This document shows, in pieces, positions 22,703-34,464 of a DNA stretch of 64,000 nucleotides. The translations under genes were made by a program, and so were the position numbers. The notes below the pieces were generated by a model. It made no database searches. It was given only the letters and a program-made list of their open reading frames with translations, and had not been told where the DNA came from. How positions within the stretch are numbered: position 1 is the stretch's first letter; each line of letters opens with the position of its first letter. This stretch comes from Corallium rubrum (Eukaryota > Cnidaria > Anthozoa > Scleralcyonacea > Coralliidae): the NCBI GenBank assembly GCA_964035015.1, contig OZ036005.1, positions 10,051,012-10,115,011 of the forward strand, read 5' to 3'.

Positions 22703-22927
22703 TTGATGCTTTCTGTTGGAAAACGAGAATTTATGATTGCTAAAACGTATAGGCCCACTCAACCATGCAGCTTAAAAATGTGCAATTGCCGAGATACCAC
22801 CAAATGCCCTCTTGAAGGTGCCTGTTTAACGAAGAATCTAGTTTACCAAGCCGTCGTCACAACCAACAACCACAAACATGTCTACATCGGTATGACAGAA
22901 CATGACTTTAAATCACTGACGTTTTAG
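22703..22927 (+). pseudogene. Penelope-like element GIY-YIG endonuclease fragment
   Basis: The frame contains CNCRDTTKCPLEGACLTKNL then VYQAVVTT and VYIGMTE, which is the Cys-rich linker and the start of the GIY-YIG nuclease typical of Penelope-like retroelements. It stops soon after. A 40-base sequence (CTTTCTGTTGGAAAACGAGA...) at 22709-22748 recurs inverted at 22919-22960. Confidence 0.72.
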
Positions 22928-23398
22928 CAATCATAAACTCTCGTTTTCCAACAGAATGTATTAATCCAACACAGCCCTATCCAAACACATTTGGGACTTG
23001 AAAGGATGTTGGTATCGATTTCTAGATTAAGTGGTCCGATCCATCTTGAAAAGAGCAAGCGTTTACAGAAGTGGAAATACCAGATGTATAATCTTTGTCT
23101 TCAAGAGAAGATTTGCATTTTGAATGTTTTTGTCCAAGTTTATGAAAAATTTTTGAACTTTCACAGTTACTGAACATATTGTGTGTTTTTTTGTATAATG
23201 AAGCAGTCATCCAATAGCGACGTTTGGGTTCAATCACTCAACCGTACTGTTTAAATATTGATGAAGCTAAAACAAAATATTTGTGCACCTTCAGGTACCT
23301 TTCAACATAAATCGTATAGTTTGATTGTTAACCGCTTTGAAGTTTGCCGAGTTTCCAAACATGCATGTTTATTTTCTATCAGTAAATAATTATAATTA

Positions 23399-24175
23399 AT
23401 AACATGACTTGAGGGAAATTAGCGATTAAATTTCTCCGCCGCCGAAGATTTGTGAGGCAAAGGGGAAATTTAATCGCTAATTTCCCGAAAAGTCATGTTA
23501 TTAGTTTGTAATATTATGATCGCCGAAGAAAACTTTGAGAATCTTACCGACAGGAAATTTACACGGTTGATCAGAGAAGTTGCATCTAATTTTCTCGTGC
23601 ATGTTGATGAGGGAAAATATATGCAAGCGGGAAATTTAGAAGAAGACAAAGGATTTCTTTGTCTTCTAATTTTCCCTCATCAACATGCACGGGAAAATTA
23701 GAAGACAAAGGATAAATTTCCCTCTTGCATGAACGATGAGGGAAATACGAGGTTTACATTCCCTTGGAGAACAAGAGAATCCGAGGCGATCATGGTATTA
23801 CTATGATAATATCATGTTTGCGGGGATTTCTTTTGTTCTCACAGGTCCATTAACAACTAATATACCTCATTATATTCATTTTTACTAATACTACCTAGTA
23901 CCTCCGTTGATGTCAAACCAGGTCTGATTAGAACTAATCATACCCAGTTTGACGTCAACGGAGGTGACAACAAAAGAAATTCCCGCAAACATGATATTAC
24001 AAAGGTATAGCATAAAAAGATGTGCATTAGCTATTAAACACCCACTCGATTTGGGTCATTTAGTAAACTCCCTCGGGCCTTTGGCCTTCGAAAATTTTGC
24101 TAAATGACCCTTATCGAGCTGGACGTTTAATAGCTAATACACATGCATCTTTTCATGCTATTACTTATAAATATA
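23399..24175. repeat. Run of four short palindromes
   Basis: Separate hairpins at 23400-23500 (GGGAAATTAGCGATTAAATT), 23560-23755 (TAATTTTCCCTCATCAACAT), 23805-24000 (ATCATGTTTGCGGGGATTTC) and 24008-24170 (AGATGTGCATTAGCTATTAA). No gene in 22965-24800. Confidence 0.75.
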
Positions 24176-24827
24176 TACCGTCTGCAATTGTGTACATGTA
24201 CATATTTCAAGGTTTGGTAAAAACATGTTTTACTGCCAAAGGTATATAAAAAGTTTCATAATGAGGTTATCGACTGATTTCATTGGATTTTTACGAGTTT
24301 TGTGATGTAGGCAAGTTTATCGATTACCGAGCAGCGTAAAAAAGCTACGAAATAACACGTTTTACTGCTTAATAATACCAACAAATGCAAAAACTAAGTT
24401 TCTAAAACTTGTACAGTGTTCTTTGTTTGATACCAATAGCAGAAATTTTCTTAATTTGTCTCTTTTCGTGCTACGAAAACGTTTCCGTGGCGGCCATCTT
24501 GGTACTCCCAATTCGTCATTTTCGGTGGCTTTATTTTTGGATCCGGATACATACAGGACTACCCTGCAAGTCAGAGCTCCTTTCCGACCTACGCAGGCTT
24601 CGAGGGGAAGTGGGCTCTGCCAACAAACTCGATCTTCACCCCAAGTTTGGGGCGAGTCAGTTAGGATTTAAACTGGTCAAACAAGTTCTAGTTTAATCAG
24701 CACCTGGGCCCAAAATAGTATCAAATAACGGAATGCAAATAATTTTCTGCTGGAACAATTTGTGGAGCATGCGCACTAGCGATAGCTGCTCAACTTGTTC
24801 TCAAACATGGCGGCTATTTGGAACCAA

Positions 24828-26038
24828 CATGGCGTTATTAGCAGAAGTCCCTCCGGCTTCTGATTGGCCGATAAATTTAGCACTTCCGCATGACGTTAGC
24901 ACAAATATATCGCTCTTTGAGTACGGATTGATTCTAGATTGTGGTTCTATTGCGAATACTCAGCTTTAGTGGCGTTGCAGGGGGGGGGACTGGGGGGGAC
25001 GCGTCCCCCCCCCCCCCCCCCCCAGTTCTCTTGAAGACCAATTTTGAGATTCTTCCTAATCTGGTGAGAAACCGGATTTTTTTATTTTTTTTTGGGGGGG
25101 GGCATGTAATGATTCCAAGTGCTCAGCTCACACCGCTAGCTGGAAAAATAGTTTACAAGTGTGTGAATGTGTTTTTCATATCTTTTCTTGCGTTAGTTCA
25201 TTCAGGGCCGTATCCAGGCGGTTTGAGACGCCGGTACACCGGTTTGGGCGCCCAAACTAGGTGCCCAAAAATATAAACTATGTACTACAATCTGAGAAAA
25301 ACCGTACAAGAATTTAAAAATCACCCCTCAGAATGTTAAAAATCACATCTCAGAATGTAGGAAATGGCATTTCCGAGACTCTAAATTTCCCGGGGGGCAT
25401 GCCCCCGGACCCTCCTAGAGCGTTCCTACCATGTGTTAGGTTCACACTATATAGAATTAACATGAAGTACCAACAATTATAACGTCATACAGATGACGTC
25501 ATATAACGATGACGTCATCATTTTTTCCCCCCACTCTCCCAGGTCTGGCGACGCCACTGCTCAGCTTCGGAAACAAGATTAGTGCACACGAACGCAACTG
25601 CACATGTCAACTCACAGAGATCTGATGTATTAAAAGAGCAGTCTCGGATTTTAAATCGGTATTAACATCAGAACGAAAGATCCGCTCTATTATACGACAA
25701 CGTGTTTGCAACTTAGTTGTACCCGCTCTTAAGCTTTGTTTGGCGACTCATTCTATTGCCAAACGTGCACAGCAATCTCTTCAAATAATTAATCTTTAAT
25801 TTTCATCCACAATACTTCGATTAGATATACTTCGATGTTCGAATAGCATTAACATTAACATCATTTTATTAAAATGTGTTATTCATCGGCTAAACCTCAG
25901 TCAAATACATTTCAATTATTTTTGAATCCCAAAATTAAATATTCTTGTCGACGACAAATCACCTTGCCAACATAAGTGCTAAATATATCGGCCAATCAGA
26001 AGCCGGAGGGATTCCTGCTAATAACGCCATGTTGGAAC
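24828..26038. repeat. Inverted repeat enclosing a hAT MITE
   Basis: AACATGGCGTTATTAGCAG and CTCCGGCTTCTGATTGGCCG at 24828-24905 recur inverted at 25962-26038. The region between holds the hAT MITE and 400 bases of AT-rich sequence without a gene. 26039-26409 is the 3' flank of gene C. Confidence 0.75.
24967..25559. mobile_element. hAT-like MITE with 8-bp duplication CTCAGCTT
   Basis: The ends are TAGTGGCGTTGC and GACGCCACTG. Exact CTCAGCTT lies at 24959-24966 and 25560-25567. The shared core is present on the opposite strand at about 25320-25425. Poly-G and poly-C runs lie near the left end. It is nested between inverted-repeat arms at 24828-24905 and 25962-26038. Confidence 0.92.
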
Positions 26039-26409
26039 TAGACTTGCTCCAAGTCCCTTGTTTATCGGCACACGCGCGCGTGCCCACGCGGGCTCCAGGC
26101 GTGGGAGGAAACAAGGGGGGCGTCACCGGTCACTTTTCTGACAGGAGGAGTGTCCCTGAAAACCGTGCTAATCATTTCAATTTTTTAACTATTTTATGAA
26201 TCATTAAACTATTATTGAGCCCGTTTATCGCAAAATATCATGATTTGTAAGTGTCTCGCTGCCAACCTCGTACTCAGGGTTTTACCTCCACTCCTCCTAA
26301 CCACAACCCTCTGGGATCGAAGAAAGTTTGTCTTCGTTTTTGTTTATCTTCAAACTAAAAACTAGAAAAGAGGGACACTTATTACTAATATTTACATATA
26401 CGGTGTGGT

Positions 26410-27095
26410 CTAGCACCCTATAGGTTTGTATATCAATTGTCCATCAGAGTTTTTGCCAAGATTTATCGTTTGAAAAGGGTTTGTTGCCGAATTGCAAGCT
26501 GTCTGTCCTGGTGCCGCATTTGGTAGTGATAGCCCTGTGTTTGGTGGTGAAAATCCTGTATTTGGTGGTGATAGTCCTGTATTTGGTGGCGACAGTCCAG
26601 TATTTGGTGGTGAAAATCCTGTATTTGGTGGTGAAAATCCTGTATTTGGTGGTGAAAATCCTGTATTTGGTGGTGAAAATCCTGTATTTGGTGGTGATAG
26701 TCCAGTATCTGGTGGTGATAGTCCAGTATTTGGTGGCGATAGTCCAATATTTGGTGGTGATAGCCCTACATTTGGAGGTGATAGTCCTGTATTTGGTGGT
26801 GATAGCCCTAAATTTGGTGGTGATAGGCCCATATTTGGTGGTGATAGGCCCATATTTGGTGGCGCTTGTCCTGGAACGTCTGGTGATGTCCCTTGCCCTG
26901 CAGCATTTCCCTGCGACAACTCTTGTATAAGAGGCTGATTATTTTGTGGTGGTTGCTGATTGGCTTGTGTGTTCGACTGTTGAAGAGTGACGTGAATATT
27001 CTTGTCTGTAGCTGACAGTGCTGCCATGGGTAAGACTTTACCATTCACAATAACAGTTGTCTTCTTTTTCAGTTCTGACTTTTTTCCCATGTTTG
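26410..27095 (-). CDS. Gene C exon 2: secreted PPNTGLS heptad-repeat protein
   Basis: I do not recognise this gene. The exon encodes 227 residues, for a total of about 279 with exon 1. The acceptor TATATTCCAG ends at 27096, and G from exon 1 plus CA gives Ala and an open frame. A basic stretch ([12 protein letters not shown]) is followed by VNGKVLP, a Gln/Asn-rich linker, then about 16 heptads of the form SPPNTGL or SPPNTGF, and a short tail ending in IGC. Only two Cys are present in this exon. The heptads are encoded by near-identical 21-base units, so copy number may vary between alleles. Extended Pro/Gly heptads suggest an elastic or structural extracellular protein (inference). The antisense open frames are shadows of the repeat. 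Confidence 0.78.
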
Positions 27096-27248
27096 CTGGA
27101 ATATATTACAATATTTCAATAGGTTATCTGTTGTGTTGTGTAGTGTATTTTATGATTTGTACCAGATGCAAAACAAAAACAAGAACAGAATAATAATGAT
27201 GATGACAGTGACAGTGACAGTCAACTTTGTACCAAAAGCAATTTTGCG

Positions 27249-27587
27249 TGACAGTGACAGTGATAGTGACAGTAACAGTGACAGTGACAGTGACAGTGAC
27301 AGTGACAGTGACAGTGACAGTGACAGTGACAGTGACAGTGACAGTGACAGTGACAGTGACAGTGACAGTGACAGTGACAGTGACAGTGACAGTGACAGTG
27401 ACGTGACGTGACAGTGACAGTGACAGTGACAGTGACAGTGACAGTGACAGTGACAGTGACAGTGACAGTGACAGTGACAGTGACAGTGACAGTGACAGTG
27501 ACAGTGACAGTGACAGTGACAGTGACAGTGACAGTGACAGTGACAGTGACAGTGACAGTGACAGTGACAGTGATAGTGATAGAGATA
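27249..27587. repeat. (ACAGTG)n hexamer repeat
   Basis: Over 50 hexamers with one shift near 27400. It lies in the intron of gene C, about 150 bases from the large exon. Open frames through it are artefacts. Confidence 0.98.
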
Positions 27588-28080
27588 GACTCGATTGTAA
27601 ATGCTTATGTAGTATAATTATTATGTACATTACTACCATTTGCGATCAATCGTTAGGCACGAGATTTCAAACGCGCTGTTTACGTTTCAAACGTGCAACT
27701 TGAACTGGAAAACGTTTCAACAATAGCCTGATGAATCACACGCCATTTTTTGACAGGTGATTGACTTGGGGTATTGTTGAAACGTCAAATTCTCCAGTTA
27801 AACTTGTACGTTTGAATCGTAAAAGAACGCGTTTGAACTCTCACGCCTAACTGCTGATCGTAAATGGTAGTATGCAGCACTATTATATAATCTTATAGTC
27901 ATACAGTAAATTAGCCTCTCAGGCAACTCTGTGCTTCCCACAAGTAAATTATCACGGACGAACCGACGATTGAACGGTTGGGCAAGATCACCGTTTGCAG
28001 AAAAAAAAACCAGACACTGATACGATGTTGATCTTTACCGCTAACCAAAACACTAATTCTAATCACAACTTTAATCTTAA

Positions 28081-28263
28081 AGCCTGGTTTTCATATGTCG
28101 CCGATCGTCGGCGATTTGTGATTTAGTTGCATGTTAAAACGGGAAGTGCAGCAGCATGTTAAGTAATAAAGAACAATACAGAAAAGCCGTGCTTTTATTC
28201 TTTTACTTAACATGCATCTAAATCATGGGTCGGCGACGATCGGCGACATATGAAAACCAGGCT
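28081..28263. mobile_element. TWA-type MITE (CGATCGTCGGCGAT family)
   Basis: The ends are AGCCTGGTTTTCATATGTCG and CGACATATGAAAACCAGGCT. TAA lies at 28078-28080 and 28264-28266. It is 183 bp, in the intron of gene C. Confidence 0.92.
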
Positions 28264-28502
28264 TAACCCTTTGACTCGCATGCATGCATGTTGACGCACC
28301 TTTAGTATTTTACTATGGCTAACGCCAGACGATTTTACTCGTCATAAGGGAAGACTCCTAGTAGTCACTCAAGGGGTTAAACAAGCAGAACTTACTCATG
28401 AAGTAATGAATACTGATTGACTAATAATTTTGCGCTTCACCTAAACTTGGCCAAATCATATAAATGACAAAATTCTATTAGAACTCCTTCTACAGGACTC
28501 AC

Positions 28503-28656
28503 CGCTGTTAGGGGACTTTATCAACTTTCGTTTGCCCGCATTTGGTCTATTCAAATCTTTTCCATGTTTTGTTGACTTTACTGGGGCAGAGAATACACAA
28601 GTTGTTTGGATTAGCAAAAGTAAGACCCATCCTACAAATGGCACCATTGGCTTCAT
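28503..28656 (-). CDS. Gene C exon 1: signal-peptide exon
   Basis: This exon has 51 codons plus one base, from an ATG at 28656-28654 to the donor GTGAGT starting at 28502. MKPMVPFVGWVLLLLIQTTC is a strong signal peptide, with likely cleavage after VFSA. The mature N terminus is basic and has a GKRK that could be a dibasic processing site. The phase-1 splice to 27095 is in frame. The 1.4-kb intron contains a TAA-flanked MITE and a long (ACAGTG)n tract. Confidence 0.75.
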
Positions 28657-29139
28657 CTTGCCTTTGCACTAAGCAGAACTTTCCTGAACTCTACAAGTCA
28701 CCAAAAATGCTCGTATCTTATGTGGAAAACAAAAAAAAAGAGTCATTTAAAAGGGCTTTTGCAGTGAAATATAAGTTCCGGAGAGAGTCGCTTGTTTACA
28801 AGAACTTTTGAAGTTATAAAGATTGACGTTTGCAGCTTTTCCATATCTCACTTCATTCTTGATATTGAGATTTGCGTGATATGTAAATAACATCACTCAG
28901 ACGTAACACTGTATAATAGACCATTTTCATAATGGCCGACGCTTTAAATATTCTTCAAAAACACATTAATAATTCATGAGGAAAACACAAAAGAAAATCA
29001 TGACCGCATCGTATCTTTATATGTGATAAAGATTTCTCCTGATTTACATAAAGTTTAGCTTTGATTTTCTCGGCTTAGATAAGGTTATTTTTCAAACTAA
29101 CTCCGCCAATCAACTTACCAAGTGGTTCGTTTTTGAAGC

Positions 29140-29390
29140 CGTATAATAAACTCGCAGTTCGTATTTTATCAGATATAAAAACACTCGGCTTCGCCTCGTG
29201 TCTTTATATCTGATAAAACACTCCTGCTCGTTTATTATACAGTACTTTTATGTGCATCTAAATGAGCCTTCTTGGCCTCGTTATCAAGCAAAGATTCTTT
29301 TGAATTGCAGACACACAAACGAGGCCAGAAAGGCTTATTAAAATGCACATAAAATAATATTCAAATTAATCGCTATTTACTATGAAACTG
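29140..29390. repeat. Palindromic repeat without the GGGTC MITE
   Basis: Reverse complement of 8935-9370, including GCCTCGTTTGTGTGTCTG and the GGCGAAGCC hairpin. The pre-insertion site reads GGCTCATTTAGATGCACAT. 28657-29139 contains diverged AAAGTG-family arms only. Confidence 0.83.
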
Positions 29391-30249
29391 GTCTATGACT
29401 TGTTGGAAAATCATGTCTACTCTTGCAATAATTGAAGTAAATCACTTGAAACTTTTCTTGTATAGTGTCCTGCTACACAGAAGCACATGCACAGTTAAAA
29501 GTGATTTCGTTAAATAATCGCAAAATTGATTTTCCAGATTTTCCAACACTGAGTCATTTTGCAGTGTGACGTCTTAGCCGATGTTTTACATATAAAATAA
29601 ATATAGTATATAGTATCGCTGTATATTTTTACGAGTTGGCAAGAGGGCGAGTCAAAATACAAACAACGAGTAAAAATATACAGCGATACTACACGCCAAA
29701 ACATCTTATAAGAGATTTATTATACAACTGCTCTGATCAACAAATTTTTATGGAAAAAGAAAACTCTAAAAAGGCCAGAGAAGTAGCTAGCGTGACTTGC
29801 ACCAGGACAAAATAATAAGCATACATGAAGCAGTCCCCGTGTGATAAATTTGATTGGCTAACAATCCAAAGAACAGTGCAAATAACTAACTATGTAAATA
29901 TCGCTGTATATTTGTACTCATATTTAGCGTTATTTGGACAGTTTTTAAAGCAGTTGTATAATAAATCTCAATATCTCAAGAACGAAGTGAAATAAGGAGA
30001 AATGTAAACGTCCATCTTGATAAATCCAAACGTTTTCTCAAATAAAAGAGTTTCTTTTGAACTTCATTTTTGCTGCATATTCACTTTAAATGTTTATAGC
30101 TCAAACATGAAACTGCGGACAAAATGCGTGAAAATTAGTTACAGTAATACAATACAGTAACAGTCGTTTGCGGGCTGGTTTACTTAAAGTGCCTATATAT
30201 ATATCATGATTGGGAGCCTACATTTTAGGATGTTTGGAATTTTCTGAGA

Positions 30250-30538
30250 AAATTTGTAACATATATAGAGGATATTACACGGCGGCGTGAAGGTATGAAT
30301 TTTATCTTCGAGATATTTTTCGAATGAGCGTAGCGAATGAGTAAAATATTGTTTTTGCTACGAGAAGATAAAATTTATATTTTCAAGCCACCGTGTAATG
30401 GTCTTTTTATTATATAGATTCAATGCAAAAAGCGGTAAAATTCTAAATGACGTCATCGATATCTTCACTAGTGAGGATATGGAAAATACGACACTGTATA
30501 TTTCCTAGTAAAACACTCGCATCTATATAATAAAATTG
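30250..30538. mobile_element. TATTACACGGCGGCGTGAAG element (copy 2)
   Basis: Palindromic part with GCGTAGC apex at 30328, followed by an AT-rich tail containing GACGTCATCGATATCTTCAC. Nearly the same sequence is at 61885-62166. Confidence 0.82.
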
Positions 30539-30836
30539 TATATTTTATCTTCGTGGACTTTTCTCTGTAAAAGTTGACGGAAGTGACGTCTATGCAGGAA
30601 TTAGAGGAACCACTTTACAGATTCATGCTTGACGTCACATCCGTCAACTTTAACAGCAAAAAAAAGGATTTGTAATACATCTTTTGGAAGATGTATCACA
30701 AATCTTCACAGAAGGTTCCAAATATCCTAAATATGTAAAATTCCCAATCATGATATAGGCCAGTTTAAATAAATTCCACATCGTCCAACATTGTTTTAGA
30801 AATAATTATTTAAGAATAATCATACATTATCTTTTA

Positions 30837-32128
30837 GACTGCGTTCACACGAGTCCGGTATAGAAAATAAACGGTAAAATGTGGTTACGGTTCACACGAA
30901 TCCGTCATAATTTAACGACTCTTTGAAGGTGTTCACACGACTCCGGAACCTTCTGCATATACAACCAGTATTCCAATGCTGTAGACAGTTTAAATATAGA
31001 AACGAGGAGCAATTCAAACCGTGGCGCAACTAGACACCCGGGGCCCCGTGGGATTGATTACTTTGGGGGTTCTTTCCGATTTAGTGACCGCATTTCTAGG
31101 GGTTGGGGGTTGGGGGCATGCTCCCCCGCAAAAACTTTGAATCTAGGGTCTCTGAAATGGCATTTCCTGCACTTTGAAGGCACTTTTGTGCAAAATCACA
31201 CTCCAATTCAAAATTCGTTAAAGTGGACAGATTATTTGAATAGATTCATAACTGCATTCATTCCATTCCGCATAGCCTGTGCGCAGACATTTTACCCAAT
31301 CTCCGCGGATTGTGTAAAAAGTCAGTGCACACTGACCATGCTAATAAGGGCACTTCTTGCCAAATTTTTTTGGGGGTAAACACCCCTACCTCCCGGTCGC
31401 GCCACCCCTGCGTATGGGCGCCAAAGCATCCCCTCACCCCCAAGAGAAGATTTTCAGTGTAAGACTCGACTGTCAGACAAAGTGGTGGGCCCTGAAGGTG
31501 CGACAAACCAGTAGAAGTATCCGGGAAAATGCTCCCACAGGAAATTTTTGATTTTCTAATGCTCTGAAACGCTATTTCCTGCATTTTGAGGGCAGTTATA
31601 ACATCAAAAAGGGGGGTTCTATGGAACCTACGGATCTCGTCACAAAATGCTCGGGGCCCCTAATTAATTCCTTTTGCTCGGGGACTGTGGGGTTTACCCA
31701 CCCTTCCCAATAGGTAGTTGCGCCACTAAATTCAAACCAAAGTGTATAATGCATTCTAGGTTTACAATTTTAGTCTTTCTGTTAGGGACTCTCCTTATTG
31801 AATAATCTTCTCCTAGTTGTTGTTACATAATAACAACACAAGTTCTTAGCAGAAGCTTTCCGGAGTGGAGAAAACAAATAAAGTTTTCCATCGCTGAAAA
31901 ATACACCCGCCGTTTGGTTAGGAGCTGAAAATTTATGAACTGGGTACTAAAGTGGAGCGAAAAAGTGTCGGATCTTACGTTCACACGACACTGCCAAGGG
32001 TTCCGTTTTCATCTCCCTCCGTCTGGAATTCGTTTTCAAAACGCTTCAGTCAGCCGAGTGAACGCAACGGCGTTTTGTGACTTTTCAACGCCGTTTTCAA
32101 CTCGCTCCGGACTCGTGTAAAACATGAG
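30837..32128. mobile_element. TWA-type MITE, GTTCACACGAGTCCGG family (copy 1, interrupted)
   Basis: It starts after TTA with GACTGCGTTCACACGAGTCC. The right part has ACGCCGTTTTCAACTCGCTCC and GGACTCGTGT near 32120; the last bases are altered. A hAT MITE is inserted at 31020-31728, and another TAA MITE lies immediately to the right. Confidence 0.82.
31020..31728. mobile_element. hAT-like MITE nested in a TWA MITE
   Basis: The ends are CGTGGCGCAACTA and TAGTTGCGCCACTA. AATTCAAAC lies on both sides (31011-31019 and 31729-31737). Two copies of the GCATGCTCCC/CCATTTCCTGCA core lie at about 31110-31185 and 31525-31595. It interrupts the GTTCACACGAGTCCGG element; the related copy at 54896-55557 has no insertion at the matching AGCAATTCAAA site. 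Confidence 0.88.
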
Positions 32129-32131
32129 TAA

Positions 32132-32587
32132 GGCCAATTACAAAAAATATTTCTGTTTTTCATCACTTTTTTTGAAAAAATTGGGGCGAGCGGGCGGATT
32201 TTTTTTTATTTTTTATTTTTATTAGTAGCGTATTTTCTTACAGAAAACGGGTTAAAAGTTGAGATGTTTTCTATTTCGTACGCTTTGCCTGCATAGCTGA
32301 CGATTACTGTCCAAAGCTAATTTTAACTTTCAAAGCTTTGCACGATTTACCTGCTTGTCCAGTTTCTTCGGAAGGCTACTGTACTTTGCTCACGCGCGAC
32401 GGTACAAACAAAAGCAAAAGCCAAAACATGATTTACCGCTCTTTTCTAACAACAATAGTGCATTGCGGCGCCAAATTTTTGGTTTCTAACAGATAACTGA
32501 CGATAAAAAAAAATCTAAAAAAATCGGGGCGGACGAATTTTTGGGGGCGGGCGGCGATGAAAAACAGAAATATTTTTTTAATTGGCC
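32132..32587. mobile_element. TWA-type MITE (GGCCAATTA ends)
   Basis: The ends are GGCCAATTACAAAAAATATT and the inverted AATATTTTTTTAATTGGCC. TAA lies at 32129-32131 and 32588-32590. It was inserted at the end of the previous element. Confidence 0.88.
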
Positions 32588-32594
32588 TAAACAA

Positions 32595-33390
32595 AAATAA
32601 GAAATCAAAATAAATATTCAGTAAGCTAAAACAGATTAATTCACTTGTAAGTTCTACTTCTATTTATTCATTAAATACATTAAATATCTCAATTAATGTA
32701 ACATTTCAAACAACAAATTTGGAGATAATTATTTGAAACAAATAAAACTCGTCATTTGATGTTAATTGCCATCTGGCAACTTATTACATTTACTCTGGGT
32801 GCTAACGAAGGTTTTGGAGACCTCCTGGTAATCTGCCCGGGTTTAAAGATAAATAAACGCAAACATGAATTCAAAATAAATAGTAAGTAAGGTAGATTAA
32901 TTCTTTGAACGTTTTCATGGCGATAAAGTAATATAAATAAGTTTTGTGGAAACACCACGTCAAATATTTCTTTGCTAAGCTTTCATTGCTCTGATGAAGG
33001 CCTGAGTCAACAGCTTAGCAAAGACATATTTTACGTGGTTTCCACAAAACTTATTTATATTAAGTAAGCTAGAGTTATCCGCAAGTTTACTTGTATTGAC
33101 TCATTGAATATATATCCCCATACAACATATCAAACAACATGCATATTTGGAGATAATTATCTTAAATAAATCTTACTTTCTCATTTAGCGTAAATGCAAA
33201 TAAGAAATCAAAATAAATATTAAGTAATCTATAACATAGTTATCCACAAGTTGTACCTAAATATTTACTTTTTAAATATCCCGATTTCAAACATCAGATT
33301 TGGAAATAATTATTTTAGAAAACTCATACCTTGCCATTTGATGTAAAAATAAATAAACACAAATAAAAAATCCAAACGAATATTAGGCGA
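32595..33390. repeat. Diverged tandem repeat, unit about 170-180 bases
   Basis: Successive units share AAATCAAAATAAATATTAAGTAA, a CACAAGTT..TACT block and TTTGGAGATAATTATTT. A palindrome at 32928-33060 (AAGTTTTGTGGAAACACCAC) interrupts the series. No gene in 32588-33680. Confidence 0.65.
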
Positions 33391-33680
33391 ACTTTGGAAG
33401 TGTTCTTCTCCGTCACGTCTCAGTGACTTCGTAGAGTGCTTTGCAGGTCCGACAAACAGAACAGAGGAAAAACAATTAGTGTACAATATGCCAAGCTGTT
33501 TTTACCTGCTGTTTTTGACAGATTATGCATGTCATTTATCAAAGCATAGAGCAAAGTGACAAGGTAGTAAACTGCCAAGACTAATTTTAGACGGACGGCC
33601 AACCTCGATAAAAGTGTCTCAAAAACATCGTTGATGGCATTTTTTTTGTTACAAGCAGGTAACCATGCCAGATAGTTAAC

Positions 33681-33782
33681 AATTATTCACCTCAGTGTCG
33701 GTGAATAGTGCTGGATATTCACCAAGCCGCTTCGGCGAGGTGAATATCCACACTATTCACCGACACTGAGGTGAATAATTGT
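33681..33782. repeat. Near-perfect palindrome, CACCTCAGTGTCGGTGAA family (copy 2)
   Basis: CAATTATTCACCTCAGTGTC is inverted as GACACTGAGGTGAATAATTG. The apex contains GCCGCTTCGGCG. 33783-34460 shows no gene. Confidence 0.88.
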
Positions 33783-34464
33783 TTTAGCATATACCTCATA
33801 AATGAAATAACAAGTTTAACATTCTTATATCTTTCGGTATTTTTATACAAGACACGGCCGCTAGCAACTTGGGCACTTGGCGTACTCGATATTTGTCGAC
33901 AAAACAGTTTTTACAACTTTTGAATATATTAATGGCTAGAAAATTGTAAAGAAACATACCTGTGGACACTCTTCTACCTAATTTTGTTGACATTTCTCGT
34001 TATTCTACTACATCAGCCTTGTTTATCAACAAAATCTCCTGCTTCGGTAAAGATAAAGCTAAACTGTCCGCCATTTTGTTTTGCCCGCAGGTGAAAGTGC
34101 AGGATATCCCCAGCTAGACGGATATTCAACCAATCAGATTGCGTGAAAAGCACTATATATTCACCTGCGAGGTATATGCTAATATCAGATAGTGTATATT
34201 TTGAAGGTGAGGGGGGTTACCAGCCGTAATTTTAAATTTATATACTAAAATTTGAGGGGTTTAAAGGCACACTGAGATGAATATCATTTCGATGGAGTGA
34301 TGCAAACTATACGTATAGGTGTTCTATTTGAAAGACTCGCTTCAGAGCGTTATCCAATCAGCGTGCCTCCAGTTCTGGTTAACGTAATTCGCATAACTCA
34401 CAATCATAAACAACAATACTAATCCCGAGCCACTTCACGCATCAGCGCGCGGGTCTGGGCTTAA

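Noticed and set aside
26463-26938. Alternative frames over the gene C heptads (HHQIQDF or GGDSPVF)
   Set aside because: They are shadows of the 21-bp coding repeat. Only the minus frame joins a signal-peptide exon and reaches outside the repeat.
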